Assembly: GCA_934095825.1 (NCBI GenBank)
Contig: CAKOKQ010000003.1
Coordinates: forward strand, 1-64,000
DNA: 64,000 bases
Reading direction: 5' to 3'
DNA from: an uncultured Bacilli bacterium
Lineage (GTDB): Bacteria > Bacillota_I > Bacilli_A > RF39 > UBA660
In this document: positions 33,869 to 43,019 of the stretch, piece after piece
Position numbering within the stretch: the first letter of the stretch is position 1
How the letters are laid out: each line of letters starts with the position of its first letter
Program-made: the position numbers and the translations under genes
The notes under the pieces: model-generated
Seen by the model: the letters and a program-made list of their open reading frames with translations, nothing else
What the model was told of the DNA's origin: nothing
Databases searched by the model: none

Positions 33869-34567
33869 ATGCACAATAAAGTATTAATTGTTGAAGATGA
33901 TACCGATATTGTAGAACTATTAAGACTATATTTAGAAAGCAGTAATTATATCACATCTGCCGCTAGTGATGGCTTAATGGCACTTGATATCTTAAAAAAA
34001 GAAAAAATAGATATAGCCCTAGTTGATATAATGATGCCAAAAATGGACGGCTATACCTTAATAAAAGAAATTAGGAAGATAAGCAATATCCCAATTATTA
34101 TAATATCCGCTAAGACAACTGATACAGACAGAGTCTTAGGACTGAAAATTGGTGCTGATGCCTATATCACAAAACCTTTTAATCCCTTAGAAGTTGTGGC
34201 ATATGTTGAGGCCGTTTTGCGCCGCTTTTTAAAACTTGGAACCGATAGTAATAGTAATATCCTTCAAGTTGGAAATCTATCTTTAGAAATGGATAAATAT
34301 ATCTTAAAAAAAGATGATAAAATCATTCCTCTAACTTCTACTGAAATGAAAATGATGGTTATGTTTATGCAATCACCAAATCGTGTATTTACCAAATCCC
34401 AAATATATGAATATATTAATGGCGATTATTGTGATAGTGATGATAATACTATGATGGTCCATATCTCTAACTTAAGAAGTAAACTCGAAAATAATCCCAC
34501 TAATCCTAAATATATTGTAACGGTAAGAGGTTTAGGCTATAAATTGGTGCCATATGAAGAAAAATAA
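33869..34567 (+). CDS. OmpR/PhoB-type response regulator
   Basis: A 232-residue response regulator with Asp53 in DIMMPKMDG, KPFNP near residue 105 and a winged-helix output domain (LTSTEMKMMVMFMQSPNRVFTKSQI, VRGLGYKL). It overlaps the kinase gene by 14 bases. AGGGTGATGA precedes the ATG. It lies just before the dlt-like operon, which suggests cell-envelope control, as with other dlt-linked two-component systems, but no shared operator was identified. Confidence 0.93.
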   Translation: MHNKVLIVEDDTDIVELLRLYLESSNYITSAASDGLMALDILKKEKIDIALVDIMMPKMDGYTLIKEIRKISNIPIIIISAKTTDTDRVLGLKIGADAYITKPFNPLEVVAYVEAVLRRFLKLGTDSNSNILQVGNLSLEMDKYILKKDDKIIPLTSTEMKMMVMFMQSPNRVFTKSQIYEYINGDYCDSDDNTMMVHISNLRSKLENNPTNPKYIVTVRGLGYKLVPYEEK

Positions 34568-36128
34568 AAGTTTAATAACTATTTGCTTAATTCAATTCTG
34601 TGTTTTAGCCCTTTTAGTAGCGGCTTTCTGTTTTATTGGAAATTATATTAGCAATTACATTTTAAATAATAGCTTTTCTACTATCTATGATCTATTAAAT
34701 TATGAAGATGCCCTAAAAAATGATGCCTTTAAACGAATTCCTATTCAAAAAATAAGTGGAAGTAACTTTGCAATTTATGATGAAACCCTAACCCTTTTAT
34801 ATACATCAGATAAAAATATTACTGATAATCTTAACCATGAAGATATTTATTTTATTAATAATAGTGCTAACGATATATACTATGATATGATTTCGCGTAA
34901 AGATGAAAAAGGTAATTTAATTTATGAACTATATGAAACTATTTATGATGAAGATACTTCTAGTAATATTACTACAGGTTATGTCCAACTTGATTCTGAT
35001 TATAAAATAATTGGGGGCAACTTATTTAAAGATTATACCATTATTACGCCTCATCAATTAGAGCTAATAAGAGGAATATATCAAGATAACAAAAGTATTG
35101 AAAGATATGACTATGCTACTTATGATAATCAATCCAGAATTTTAATCTTTGTAAGTCCAAGTTTTACTATGGATACCTATAATGCCGCCGTTAATAAAAG
35201 TAAAATGGTCTGGATAATTGGTATTCCTATAATGATATTGTTAGTCTTAATTAGTTCTTGGCTCTTTGTAATAAAAATGAAAAAAAGCCTAAACACTTTA
35301 AGTAATGCTATTTTTAAATATCAAAATGGCGATAAATTAGATGTTACAAGTAATAACTTACCCAAAGAATTTAAAGATATAACAGATAGTTTTAATAAAT
35401 TAATGACTAGATTAAATAAAGCCTTAGATGAAAAAATGCAAATGTATCAAGAACGACAAAGAATAATTGCTGATGTTTCTCACGATTTAAAAACACCACT
35501 TACTGTAATTCAAGGTTATTCTAAGGCCTTTATTGACGGATTAGTTCCTGATATTAAAAAAAAGCAATATATGTATGCTATTTATAATAAAAGTATTATT
35601 GCTGTAAGTCAGTTAGAAAGCTTGTTTTCCTATATTAATATGGAACATCCTGAGTATAAATTAAATAAAGAAAGAATAGATATAAATAGTAAGACTAAAG
35701 ATTATTTAGCTGAAAAATATAATGAAATAGAACTAAATAAGTTTAATATTGAAGTTGATATTCCTGATAATGAAGTCTTTGTAAATATTGATTTTAATGC
35801 TTTTAAACGAATATATGATAATTTAATTAGTAATACGATGAAATATAATAAATCGGGCGTAACTATTTACTTTAAAATTACTTCTGATAAAACGCATGTT
35901 TATCTCAGGATCGGAGATAATGGCATTGGCGTTGCCGATAATATTAAAGATACTATATTTAATGCCTTTGTTACTAGTAATGAGGCTAGAACTAGTGGTA
36001 AAGGTTGTGGCTTAGGAATGGCTATAGTTAAAAGATTAGTTGAGTTAAATGATGGGAGTATTGAACTTAAAAACAGCAAAGGAAAATGGAAAACTATCTT
36101 TTTAATTAAATTAAAAAAAGATTCTTAA
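34554..36128 (+). CDS. Sensor histidine kinase
   Basis: A 524-residue membrane kinase: TM1 at about 8-30, a long extracytoplasmic sensor (about 31-220), TM2 at about 221-243, HAMP, the H-box ADVSHDLKTPL with His310, and the ATPase domain with NLISNTMKYN, DNGIG and GKGCGLGMAIV. The sensor is about twice the length usual for simple kinases and rich in Tyr, Asp and Asn. Partner of the preceding regulator. A terminator follows 11 bases after its stop codon. Confidence 0.93.
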   Translation: MKKNKSLITICLIQFCVLALLVAAFCFIGNYISNYILNNSFSTIYDLLNYEDALKNDAFKRIPIQKISGSNFAIYDETLTLLYTSDKNITDNLNHEDIYFINNSANDIYYDMISRKDEKGNLIYELYETIYDEDTSSNITTGYVQLDSDYKIIGGNLFKDYTIITPHQLELIRGIYQDNKSIERYDYATYDNQSRILIFVSPSFTMDTYNAAVNKSKMVWIIGIPIMILLVLISSWLFVIKMKKSLNTLSNAIFKYQNGDKLDVTSNNLPKEFKDITDSFNKLMTRLNKALDEKMQMYQERQRIIADVSHDLKTPLTVIQGYSKAFIDGLVPDIKKKQYMYAIYNKSIIAVSQLESLFSYINMEHPEYKLNKERIDINSKTKDYLAEKYNEIELNKFNIEVDIPDNEVFVNIDFNAFKRIYDNLISNTMKYNKSGVTIYFKITSDKTHVYLRIGDNGIGVADNIKDTIFNAFVTSNEARTSGKGCGLGMAIVKRLVELNDGSIELKNSKGKWKTIFLIKLKKDS

Positions 36129-36138
36129 GAAAAATTAA

Positions 36139-36174
36139 GATAAAGTTTATGCTATTTTAAACTTTATCTTTTAA
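36139..36174 (+). terminator. Terminator between kinase and dlt-like operon
   Basis: GATAAAGTTT and AAACTTTATC form a perfect ten-pair stem with a ten-base loop, followed by TTTT. It partly uncouples the two-component genes from the dlt-like genes 20 bases later. Confidence 0.75.
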
Positions 36175-36193
36175 AATAGTAATTGTGATTTTT

Positions 36194-37696
36194 ATGAATA
36201 ATGTATTAGAATACTTAGAAAATATTGATATTAATAATACCAATGGGATAAGAGATATTAAACATTTTATCTCTTATCAAGATTTAAAAGAAGATAGTAA
36301 AAGAATTGGCTCCTTTTTAGCAGCAAAGGTTTCTCCTAGAAGTCCTATCCCCATTTATATGGAAAAAGGTGCTTCGTGTGTTTCCTTATTTATGGGAAGT
36401 CTTTATGCTGGTTGCTTTTATACTCTACTAAATACTTCCTTACCCGCTAAAAGATTAAATGACATTTTACAAGTTTTAGAAGGCAATTTCATTTTAACCG
36501 ACTATGAACATTTAGAAACAGCCCACACTTATTTTCCCGATAAAACTATTTATTGTTATGAAGATATGGTTAAATCAGAAATTGATTCCTCTTTACTAAA
36601 AACAAGAAGAGAAGCCTCTTTAAGTATTGATCCAGTTTATGCCAACTTTACTAGTGGTTCTACAGGCGTTCCTAAAGGAGTCTTAATAAGTCATGATAAT
36701 ATTATTTCTTTTATCAATACCTTTACTTCTACTTTCCAAATAACAGAAAATGATTGTCTTGGTAATCAAGCCCCTTTTGACTTTGATGTATCCGTTAAAG
36801 ATATTTATAGTGCTTTAAAAACAGGGGCCATGCTTGTAATTGTTCCTAAAGAATATTTTTCGCAACCAGCCTTATTACTAGATTATTTAGATGATAATAA
36901 GGTTACCACTTTAATCTGGGCAGTATCAGCGCTATGTTTACTTTCTAGTTTTCATGGTCTAGATTATAAAAAGCCTAAAAATATTAATAAGATTTTCTTT
37001 AGTGGTGAGATTATGCCTATTAAACACTTAAATAATTGGTTAGAGGCTTATCCTCAAGCCCAGTTTGTTAACCTTTATGGACCTACAGAAATAACCTGTA
37101 ATTGTACTTATTATATAATTGACAACCACAAAAAATATGATGTCATTCCTATCGGTAAAGCCTTCTTAAATCATCAAGTTTTTTTACTAGATAATAACAA
37201 CTTAGAAATAACCGCTCCCGATATTAAAGGGGAAATTATTGTTAAAAGTAAAACCGTAGCGTTAGGTTATTATAACGATTTAGTTAAAACTAAAGCCGCC
37301 TTTATTCAAAATCCTCTCAATAACAAATATTTAGATATAGTGTATAAAACGGGTGATTTAGGGTATTATCATGATGGCAATCTCTATTTTGCAGGGCGTA
37401 GTGATTTTCAAATTAAATATATGGGACACCGCATTGAATTAGAAGAAATTGATAAAAATATAACTAACATGGCTAATGTCATAAGAAGTACGACTATATT
37501 TATCCCTGATAAAGAAAAATTAGTTTGTTTCTATGTGGGCTCTATCGATAGAAAAGAATTATATACTAATTTAAAAAAAGAATTACCAATATTTATGGTT
37601 CCTACTAAGTATTATAAATTAGATAATATGCCCCTAACTAAAAATGGTAAAGTTGATAGAAAGGAATTAAAAAGATTATATGTTGCAAATTTATAA
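36194..37696 (+). CDS. dltA: DltA-like amino acid:carrier protein ligase (adenylation enzyme)
   Basis: A 500-residue adenylate-forming enzyme that activates an amino acid with ATP and loads it on the carrier encoded at 38860. FTSGSTGVPKG, NLYGPTEITCN, YKTGDLGYY and the C-terminal KNGKVDRKEL Lys are intact. At the place of the DltA FFCGE segment, whose Cys contacts the D-Ala side chain in Bacillus DltA, this protein has FFSGE (Ser270), so the substrate may not be D-alanine. The ATG at 36194 is used, with GTGAT as a weak ribosome site. It overlaps the PLP-enzyme gene by 17 bases. Confidence 0.85.
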   Translation: MNNVLEYLENIDINNTNGIRDIKHFISYQDLKEDSKRIGSFLAAKVSPRSPIPIYMEKGASCVSLFMGSLYAGCFYTLLNTSLPAKRLNDILQVLEGNFILTDYEHLETAHTYFPDKTIYCYEDMVKSEIDSSLLKTRREASLSIDPVYANFTSGSTGVPKGVLISHDNIISFINTFTSTFQITENDCLGNQAPFDFDVSVKDIYSALKTGAMLVIVPKEYFSQPALLLDYLDDNKVTTLIWAVSALCLLSSFHGLDYKKPKNINKIFFSGEIMPIKHLNNWLEAYPQAQFVNLYGPTEITCNCTYYIIDNHKKYDVIPIGKAFLNHQVFLLDNNNLEITAPDIKGEIIVKSKTVALGYYNDLVKTKAAFIQNPLNNKYLDIVYKTGDLGYYHDGNLYFAGRSDFQIKYMGHRIELEEIDKNITNMANVIRSTTIFIPDKEKLVCFYVGSIDRKELYTNLKKELPIFMVPTKYYKLDNMPLTKNGKVDRKELKRLYVANL

Positions 37697-38858
37697 AGAA
37701 ATTACCAAACAAGTTAAAACCCCTTGTTATGTATTTGATATTAATGAATTAAAAAAAAGAGTTACCTATTTAAAGACTAATTTACCTGATAATATCAATC
37801 TATGTTTTGCCCTAAAAGCCAATCCTTTCTTAGCCACTTCTTTAAAAAATATGGTTAATAAATTTGAACTTTGTTCTTATGGCGAATACAAAATCGCCAA
37901 AAATAGCGGTATTAAACCAGCCCAAATGGTTGTATCTGGCGTTTATAAAAACTATGAAGAATTAAAAGAAATTATAAGTTTAAAAGAGCCAAAAATTTTA
38001 ATAACCATTGAATCCCTTAACCAATTAGATATGATTGAAAAAATAGGTCAAGAACTAAAAATTACGATTAAAGTTTTATTAAGATTAACCAGTAATAATC
38101 AATTTGGCCTTAGTAAAAATGAAGTAATAAAGATTTTAGAAAATAGATATTCATATCAATATCTAAATATCATCGGTTTACATTATTTTTCTGGAACTCA
38201 ACATTTTTTATTAAAACATATAAAGAAAGATATTGACTATATTGATGAATTCTTAACTGAATTAAAGAATAATCTTGGTTATTTAGCTGAAGAATTAGAA
38301 TTAGGCTTGGGATTACCTGTAAGTTATTTTAAAGAAGAAAAAGAATTTACAGAAAAAGAATTTCTTACAAGTGTTTCAAGTTATTTAAAGGATATGACAT
38401 ATCAAGGTCATATTACATTAGAATTAGGTCGTAGTATATCCTCATCTTGTGGAACTTATTTAACTAAAGTTGTAGACTTAAAAAATAATGCTGCTGGTAA
38501 TTTTGCTATTGTTGACGGGGGCATTAATCATATAACTTATTATGGTCAAATGATGGCCATGAAACATCCCGAGGTTTTATTATATCCAACTAGAAAAGGA
38601 AAGACGGAATCATATAACATTTGTGGAAGTTTATGTACGATAAACGATATTTTAGTTAAAGATTTAGAAGTAAGTAATATTAAAACAGGCGATATTTTGG
38701 CATTTAAACGAGTAGGAGCCTATGCCATGACTGAGGGTATTAGTTTATTCTTAAGTAGAGATTTACCCAATGTTGTTTTAATAAATGATAACCATATTGA
38801 GGTAGTAAGGAATAATGTTAAAACTTATCCTCTTAATATGGCTAGAAAGGAGAAATAA
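37680..38858 (+). CDS. Fold-type III PLP-dependent decarboxylase-like enzyme in the dlt operon
   Basis: A 392-residue protein of the LysA/ornithine/BtrK-type decarboxylase group. The PLP Lys lies in CFALKANP (about residues 44-51), with HYFSGTQ, ELGRSISSSCGTY, DGGINH, CGSLCTINDIL and GAYAMTEG matching the conserved sites, including the Cys of the C.S.D active-site loop. It sits between the adenylation enzyme and its carrier protein, where no such gene belongs in the classical dltABCD order. BtrK-type members act on carrier-bound amino acids, so it may alter the loaded residue; a racemase-like or free-substrate role is also possible. Confidence 0.8.
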   Translation: MLQIYKEITKQVKTPCYVFDINELKKRVTYLKTNLPDNINLCFALKANPFLATSLKNMVNKFELCSYGEYKIAKNSGIKPAQMVVSGVYKNYEELKEIISLKEPKILITIESLNQLDMIEKIGQELKITIKVLLRLTSNNQFGLSKNEVIKILENRYSYQYLNIIGLHYFSGTQHFLLKHIKKDIDYIDEFLTELKNNLGYLAEELELGLGLPVSYFKEEKEFTEKEFLTSVSSYLKDMTYQGHITLELGRSISSSCGTYLTKVVDLKNNAAGNFAIVDGGINHITYYGQMMAMKHPEVLLYPTRKGKTESYNICGSLCTINDILVKDLEVSNIKTGDILAFKRVGAYAMTEGISLFLSRDLPNVVLINDNHIEVVRNNVKTYPLNMARKEK

Positions 38859-38859
38859 A

Positions 38860-39087
38860 ATGGAAAAATTAATAGAAATGTTAGAAGAATTAAATCCAGA
38901 AATCGATTACACAACCGAAGAACATCTAATAGATAATCATTTATTAGATAGTTTAGCAATTCTTTCCTTAATAGGTGATATTGAAGATGAATTTGATGTT
39001 GAAGTACCAACTACCCAAATTATCCCTAGTAATTTTAACAGTGCTCAGGCTATTTGGAATTTAATTCAAAAATTAGAGGAAAATTAG
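38860..39087 (+). CDS. dltC: DltC-like carrier protein
   Basis: A 75-residue acyl-carrier-type protein. DNHLLDSLAIL holds the Ser that takes 4'-phosphopantetheine. Acidic helices surround it, as in DltC. The ATG at 38860 has AGGAG eight bases upstream; longer in-frame starts inside the previous gene are rejected. It ends one base before the MBOAT gene. Confidence 0.9.
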   Translation: MEKLIEMLEELNPEIDYTTEEHLIDNHLLDSLAILSLIGDIEDEFDVEVPTTQIIPSNFNSAQAIWNLIQKLEEN

Positions 39088-39088
39088 T

Positions 39089-40669
39089 ATGCAATATTGT
39101 GATTTAGGGTATGTTGCCTTATTTTTACCCATTGTCATTATACTTTACTTTCTAACTTCAAAAAAACATCGTTACAAAATCTTATTAGGAGCAAGTTTTA
39201 TCTTCTTTTATCTTTTAAGTAAAAAATTAATTATCTACTTAATATTTTCAGGTCTTTCTATTCATCACTTTGGATTGTGGCTTGAACACCTAAAAAGTTT
39301 GAAAAAAGAAGAGTTAGCATCGGGTGCAGATAAAAAACAAGTAAAAGAAAAATATAAACGCCAAGAAAACAAAGTCATAATACTTGCTCTTTTCATTCAC
39401 TTAGGGCTTTTAATAGTCTTAAAATATTCTAGTTTTATTGGTAATAATATCAATAATCTTTTAAATCTGATTCACTTAAATTATCAGTTAAAAGTTCCCC
39501 ATTATATTATGCCTATTGGTATTTCCTTTTACACACTTCAAGCCTTAAGCTATATTATTGATGTTAAAAATGGGACCATTGCTGCTGATGATAATCTAGG
39601 AAGATTAATGCTTTATTTAGCCTTTTTTCCTAGTATCATGGAAGGACCAATTAGTCGTTATAAGGATACCGCTGAAAAATTATATAGTGGGCAACCTCTT
39701 AACTATCAAAATTTAACTTTTGGTTATCAACGAATTTTATTTGGCATGTTAAAGAAAATGATTGTGGCCGACAGGCTAAATATTATTGTAAAAAATATAT
39801 TTAGTAACTATCCTAGTCTTGGCGGAGCCGTTATTTTAGCAGGGGCTTGCTTTTATACGATTCAATTATATATGGACTTTGCCGGAACAATGGATATTGT
39901 GATTGGTAGTGCTGAAATATTTGGAGTTAAATTACCAGAAAACTTTAAGCAACCTTTCTTTTCCAAAAATATTAGTGAATTTTGGAGTAGGTGGCATATT
40001 ACTTTAGGAGCCTTCTTAAGAGATTATGTTTTTTATCCATTATCCTTATCTAAAAATTTAAAAAAACTAACTAATTTCGGTCGTAAACATTTTGGTAATC
40101 ATTTTGGCCCTCTTTTAAGTGGCGCTATCGCCCTCTTAGTAGTTTGGCTTTTAAATGGTTTGTGGCATGGGGCTGCTTGGAATTATATCTTCTTTGGTCT
40201 TTACCATTTTACTTTAATAGTGCTAGCAGATTTATTTTCACCCCTAGTTCTTAAGACTTTGAAACTTCTTCATATTAACCGCAATAATTTTTTCTATCGT
40301 CTTTTAGAAATGTTTAAAACTACCGTTTTAGTAATTTTTGGTGAATTATTTTTCCGTGCTCATGGCTTGCAGGCAGGGCTTTCGATGTTTAAAAAGATAT
40401 TTACTACCTTTAATTTAAATGAATTTCCAGAAAATATTTTAAAATTAGGTTTAGATAAATTTGATTTTCGAATAATAATTGTTACCCTATTAATAGTTTT
40501 AATTATTAGTATCTTAAAAGAAAAAGGTATTAACATTAGAGAGGCTATTAGTAAAAAGCCAATTTATATTCGTTGGACTTTATATTATGCTTTAATACTA
40601 TTTATTGTTATATTTGGGGCTTATGGTGATGGTTATATCCCTGTAGATCCTTTATATGCTAACTTTTAG
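39089..40669 (+). CDS. dltB: DltB-like membrane O-acyltransferase (MBOAT)
   Basis: A 526-residue polytopic MBOAT protein with about 11 hydrophobic segments. The catalytic His lies in GLWHGAAWNY (about residues 358-367). MPIGISFYTLQALSYIID and the SRYK and FWSRWHITL segments are typical of DltB/AlgI. It is about 120 residues longer than usual DltB, mostly through an N-terminal cytosolic Lys-rich loop and extra C-terminal segments. It would move the carrier-bound acyl group across the membrane. Confidence 0.88.
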   Translation: MQYCDLGYVALFLPIVIILYFLTSKKHRYKILLGASFIFFYLLSKKLIIYLIFSGLSIHHFGLWLEHLKSLKKEELASGADKKQVKEKYKRQENKVIILALFIHLGLLIVLKYSSFIGNNINNLLNLIHLNYQLKVPHYIMPIGISFYTLQALSYIIDVKNGTIAADDNLGRLMLYLAFFPSIMEGPISRYKDTAEKLYSGQPLNYQNLTFGYQRILFGMLKKMIVADRLNIIVKNIFSNYPSLGGAVILAGACFYTIQLYMDFAGTMDIVIGSAEIFGVKLPENFKQPFFSKNISEFWSRWHITLGAFLRDYVFYPLSLSKNLKKLTNFGRKHFGNHFGPLLSGAIALLVVWLLNGLWHGAAWNYIFFGLYHFTLIVLADLFSPLVLKTLKLLHINRNNFFYRLLEMFKTTVLVIFGELFFRAHGLQAGLSMFKKIFTTFNLNEFPENILKLGLDKFDFRIIIVTLLIVLIISILKEKGINIREAISKKPIYIRWTLYYALILFIVIFGAYGDGYIPVDPLYANF

Positions 40670-40677
40670 GAGGTATC

Positions 40678-41631
40678 ATGAAAAAAATTTTAAAAGTCAT
40701 CGTTTTTTTCCTTATTCTTTTCTTGCTACTTATAATAGCATCTTATATAGTTAGTCCTAAAAACAATGGCACTCTTAGTCCTGATAAACACATTGATAAT
40801 GCCAGCGGCCCTCTTGCTGAAAAAGAAAATTCTATTGATGCCTTAGTAATTGGTGATAGTGAATCATTTGCAGCTATTAGTCCCTTAGAAATATATAAAA
40901 ATTATGGTTATACTATGTATGTTAGTGGTACCTCTGGTCAATATTTATATGATAGTTATAACTATTTTCTAAAAACTCTTACTAAACAAAAACTAAAAGT
41001 TCTAATTCTAGAGACCGATGCCATTTATCGAAAAATACCCATCAGTTATAATTTTCGCTTTTGGATGGGAGAGTTTATTCCTGTATTTCATTATCATAAT
41101 CGCTGGAAACAAATGACTATGCAAGATTTTAAGATGGAAATGGCTTATAATTATACCGATACTTTTAAAGGCTATGATTTTTCTTTAAATATAAATCCGG
41201 CAACTAATCCTAATTATATGGAATATACTGAAGGAACAGAAAAAATAGATAAAATAAATAAATATTATTTAGATTTAATTAAAAAGAAGTGTGATGAAAA
41301 TGATATTTCCTTTATATTAGTTAGTACACCTAGTACTGTTAATTGGAATTATCGTCGTCATAACGGGATTAAACATTATGCTAGACAAAATAAAATTAAG
41401 TATTTAGATTTAAATATTGATAATAAAGCCATGATTGATTGGAGTAAAGATACTAGAGATATGGGTGATCATTTAAATTACTATGGTGCCTATAAAGTTA
41501 GTACTTACTTAGGAAATTATTTAAGTAAATTAGATATATTAAAAGACCATCGGGGTGATGATTATTATTCCTCTTGGGATACTGCCTTAAAACCTTATCA
41601 AGATGAAGTAAAGAAGGCTAATCAAAATTAA
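40678..41631 (+). CDS. dltD: DltD-like membrane-anchored SGNH protein
   Basis: A 317-residue protein with one N-terminal anchor (about 5-25) and an extracellular SGNH-type domain: VIGDSESFAAISP (nucleophile Ser about 61) and DMGDHLNYYGAYKVS (Asp-His pair near residue 265). This is the layout of DltD/AlgX-like acyl transfer proteins, though it is shorter than DltD of Bacillus (about 390). AGGAGGT is five bases before the ATG. Last gene of the dlt-like operon. Confidence 0.75.
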   Translation: MKKILKVIVFFLILFLLLIIASYIVSPKNNGTLSPDKHIDNASGPLAEKENSIDALVIGDSESFAAISPLEIYKNYGYTMYVSGTSGQYLYDSYNYFLKTLTKQKLKVLILETDAIYRKIPISYNFRFWMGEFIPVFHYHNRWKQMTMQDFKMEMAYNYTDTFKGYDFSLNINPATNPNYMEYTEGTEKIDKINKYYLDLIKKKCDENDISFILVSTPSTVNWNYRRHNGIKHYARQNKIKYLDLNIDNKAMIDWSKDTRDMGDHLNYYGAYKVSTYLGNYLSKLDILKDHRGDDYYSSWDTALKPYQDEVKKANQN

Positions 41632-41699
41632 TAATCTAAAAAAATTATTGCCAAATTATAAGTATTATGTTAATTTTTAATAGGAAAGAATGAAATAAT

Positions 41700-42272
41700 A
41701 TGAATGATGAAAAAATAGAAACAATTAAAATTAATACCAATAATATGGAACAAAATCTTAACAATAACCATTTAAATAGCAATTTACCTATAGATAATAA
41801 GATTGCAACTGATAGTAATTTAGAAATCATGGACTTTGATTTAGATGAAGAAAATACTACTACCAAGGCGATTAAAGATAAAAAAAGTTTTACAAAAACC
41901 GCCTATGCTTCTGATTATGACACTTACATAAAAGTAGTGGCCTTAGCATTCGCCGAGGGTGGTGGTAAATCTAAGGATAATTGCGTAGAAAATGTTTCCA
42001 ATGTGGTTTCCTCAGTCTTAAACAGGGTTGATGATGGAAGATTTGGTGGTCATGATGTAATTTCAGTTATCTCTGCTAAAAACCAATATGCAGGTTATGA
42101 AAATAAAAATTATAAAGAAATAATTCAAGCTTTTAAAAATGGTAATATTGGTGATTATATGTCAGATGACCAACTAATAGCTATATACAATTTATTAGAT
42201 GATGAAAAAAGAACCACTAGTTGCAATAGCTTTCGTGGTAATGGTAAAACTAATAAATTCTATAATATGTAG
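41700..42272 (+). CDS. SleB-like cell wall hydrolase
   Basis: A 190-residue protein whose C-terminal part (about 75-190) matches the Hydrolase_2/SleB fold: ALAFAEGGGKSKDN with the likely catalytic Glu, VSNVVSSVLNRVDDGRFGGHDVISVIS and QYAGY. Such enzymes act as lytic transglycosylases on peptidoglycan. The N-terminal 70 residues are Asn-rich and disordered; no signal peptide or membrane segment is seen, so export, if any, is unexplained. Confidence 0.75.
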   Translation: MNDEKIETIKINTNNMEQNLNNNHLNSNLPIDNKIATDSNLEIMDFDLDEENTTTKAIKDKKSFTKTAYASDYDTYIKVVALAFAEGGGKSKDNCVENVSNVVSSVLNRVDDGRFGGHDVISVISAKNQYAGYENKNYKEIIQAFKNGNIGDYMSDDQLIAIYNLLDDEKRTTSCNSFRGNGKTNKFYNM

Positions 42273-42303
42273 TATATTTATATAAAAAGACTTAAAAAGG
42301 ACT

Positions 42304-42332
42304 TGCTTAATTAGAATGTTTAAGTATATAAT
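42304..42332 (+). promoter_or_regulatory. Promoter of the leuS T-box operon
   Basis: TTGCTT (42304-42309), 17 bases, TATAAT (42327-42332). Confidence 0.7.
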
Positions 42333-42338
42333 ATGACT

Positions 42339-42545
42339 TGTAAACGAGAAAAGAGATTTAAAAGTAGTAATATAAAAATATTATTTAAGAGAGTTTGTGG
42401 TTGGTGTAAATAAACATAATATTTATATGAACTTGTTTAAATTAGTTTAAATGGGTAATTCCTATATCAATTAAGAGTATAATTTTAAGGTGGTACCGCG
42501 TAAATTCGCCCTTATTGGGTGTTTTGCGTGGTTTTTATTATATTA
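42339..42545 (+). promoter_or_regulatory. Leucine T-box riboswitch
   Basis: A tRNA-sensing leader. The T-box word AAGGTGGTACCGCG lies at 42487-42500, pairing with the tRNA acceptor end. Stem I shows GAGAG..GGTTGGTGTAAA and, after TATATGAA, the specifier CTT (42432-42434), a Leu codon. The terminator stem runs from 42495 (ACCGCG) to 42532 (CGTGGT) and is followed by TTTTATTA; the T-box word forms its 5' side, as in the standard mechanism. Uncharged tRNA-Leu would favour readthrough into the two downstream genes. Confidence 0.92.
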
Positions 42546-42608
42546 ATAAAAATTATATATCATTAAAAATTATTACTAATAAATTAATAGTTAGAAAGAG
42601 GAAAAAGT

Positions 42609-43019
42609 ATGAATTGGGTAATTAATAATTTAATTTTCTTTATTATAGTTTTCTTGATGGTATACATCTTTTGCTATTATATTGCAGGTCGAATTAAAGT
42701 TCCTAAAGAAAAAAATAAAGATAAAAGTACTGGTAAAGGTAAAAAACAACGCCCTTTTAAGTATACTAACGAAGGAAAACTGATGGTTATTCGCTATAAC
42801 TTAGATGAGAAAAAAGTTGATTATCAAGAGCTACTAAAATGGACAAGCTTTTGTAACGCTTTTGTTATCAGTTTGACCTGTACAATAATTAGTAATATTC
42901 CGCTGAAAATGTACTTTCAATTAGCAATTGGATTTATTATCCTCTTTGCATTAATTTATAGTATTTTTGAAATAGTAGGACGACATTTAAATAAGAAATG
43001 GGGAAAAGAAAATGAGTAA
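42609..43019 (+). CDS. Unknown membrane protein in the leuS operon
   Basis: A 136-residue protein with an N-terminal transmembrane segment (about 5-28), a basic loop (KKQRPFKYTNEGK) and two further segments (about 82-102 and 106-126). It is translated just before leuS, overlapping it by eight bases, and lies under control of the Leu T-box. I do not recognise the family. A role linked to leucine or tRNA supply is only a guess from position. Confidence 0.75.
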   Translation: MNWVINNLIFFIIVFLMVYIFCYYIAGRIKVPKEKNKDKSTGKGKKQRPFKYTNEGKLMVIRYNLDEKKVDYQELLKWTSFCNAFVISLTCTIISNIPLKMYFQLAIGFIILFALIYSIFEIVGRHLNKKWGKENE

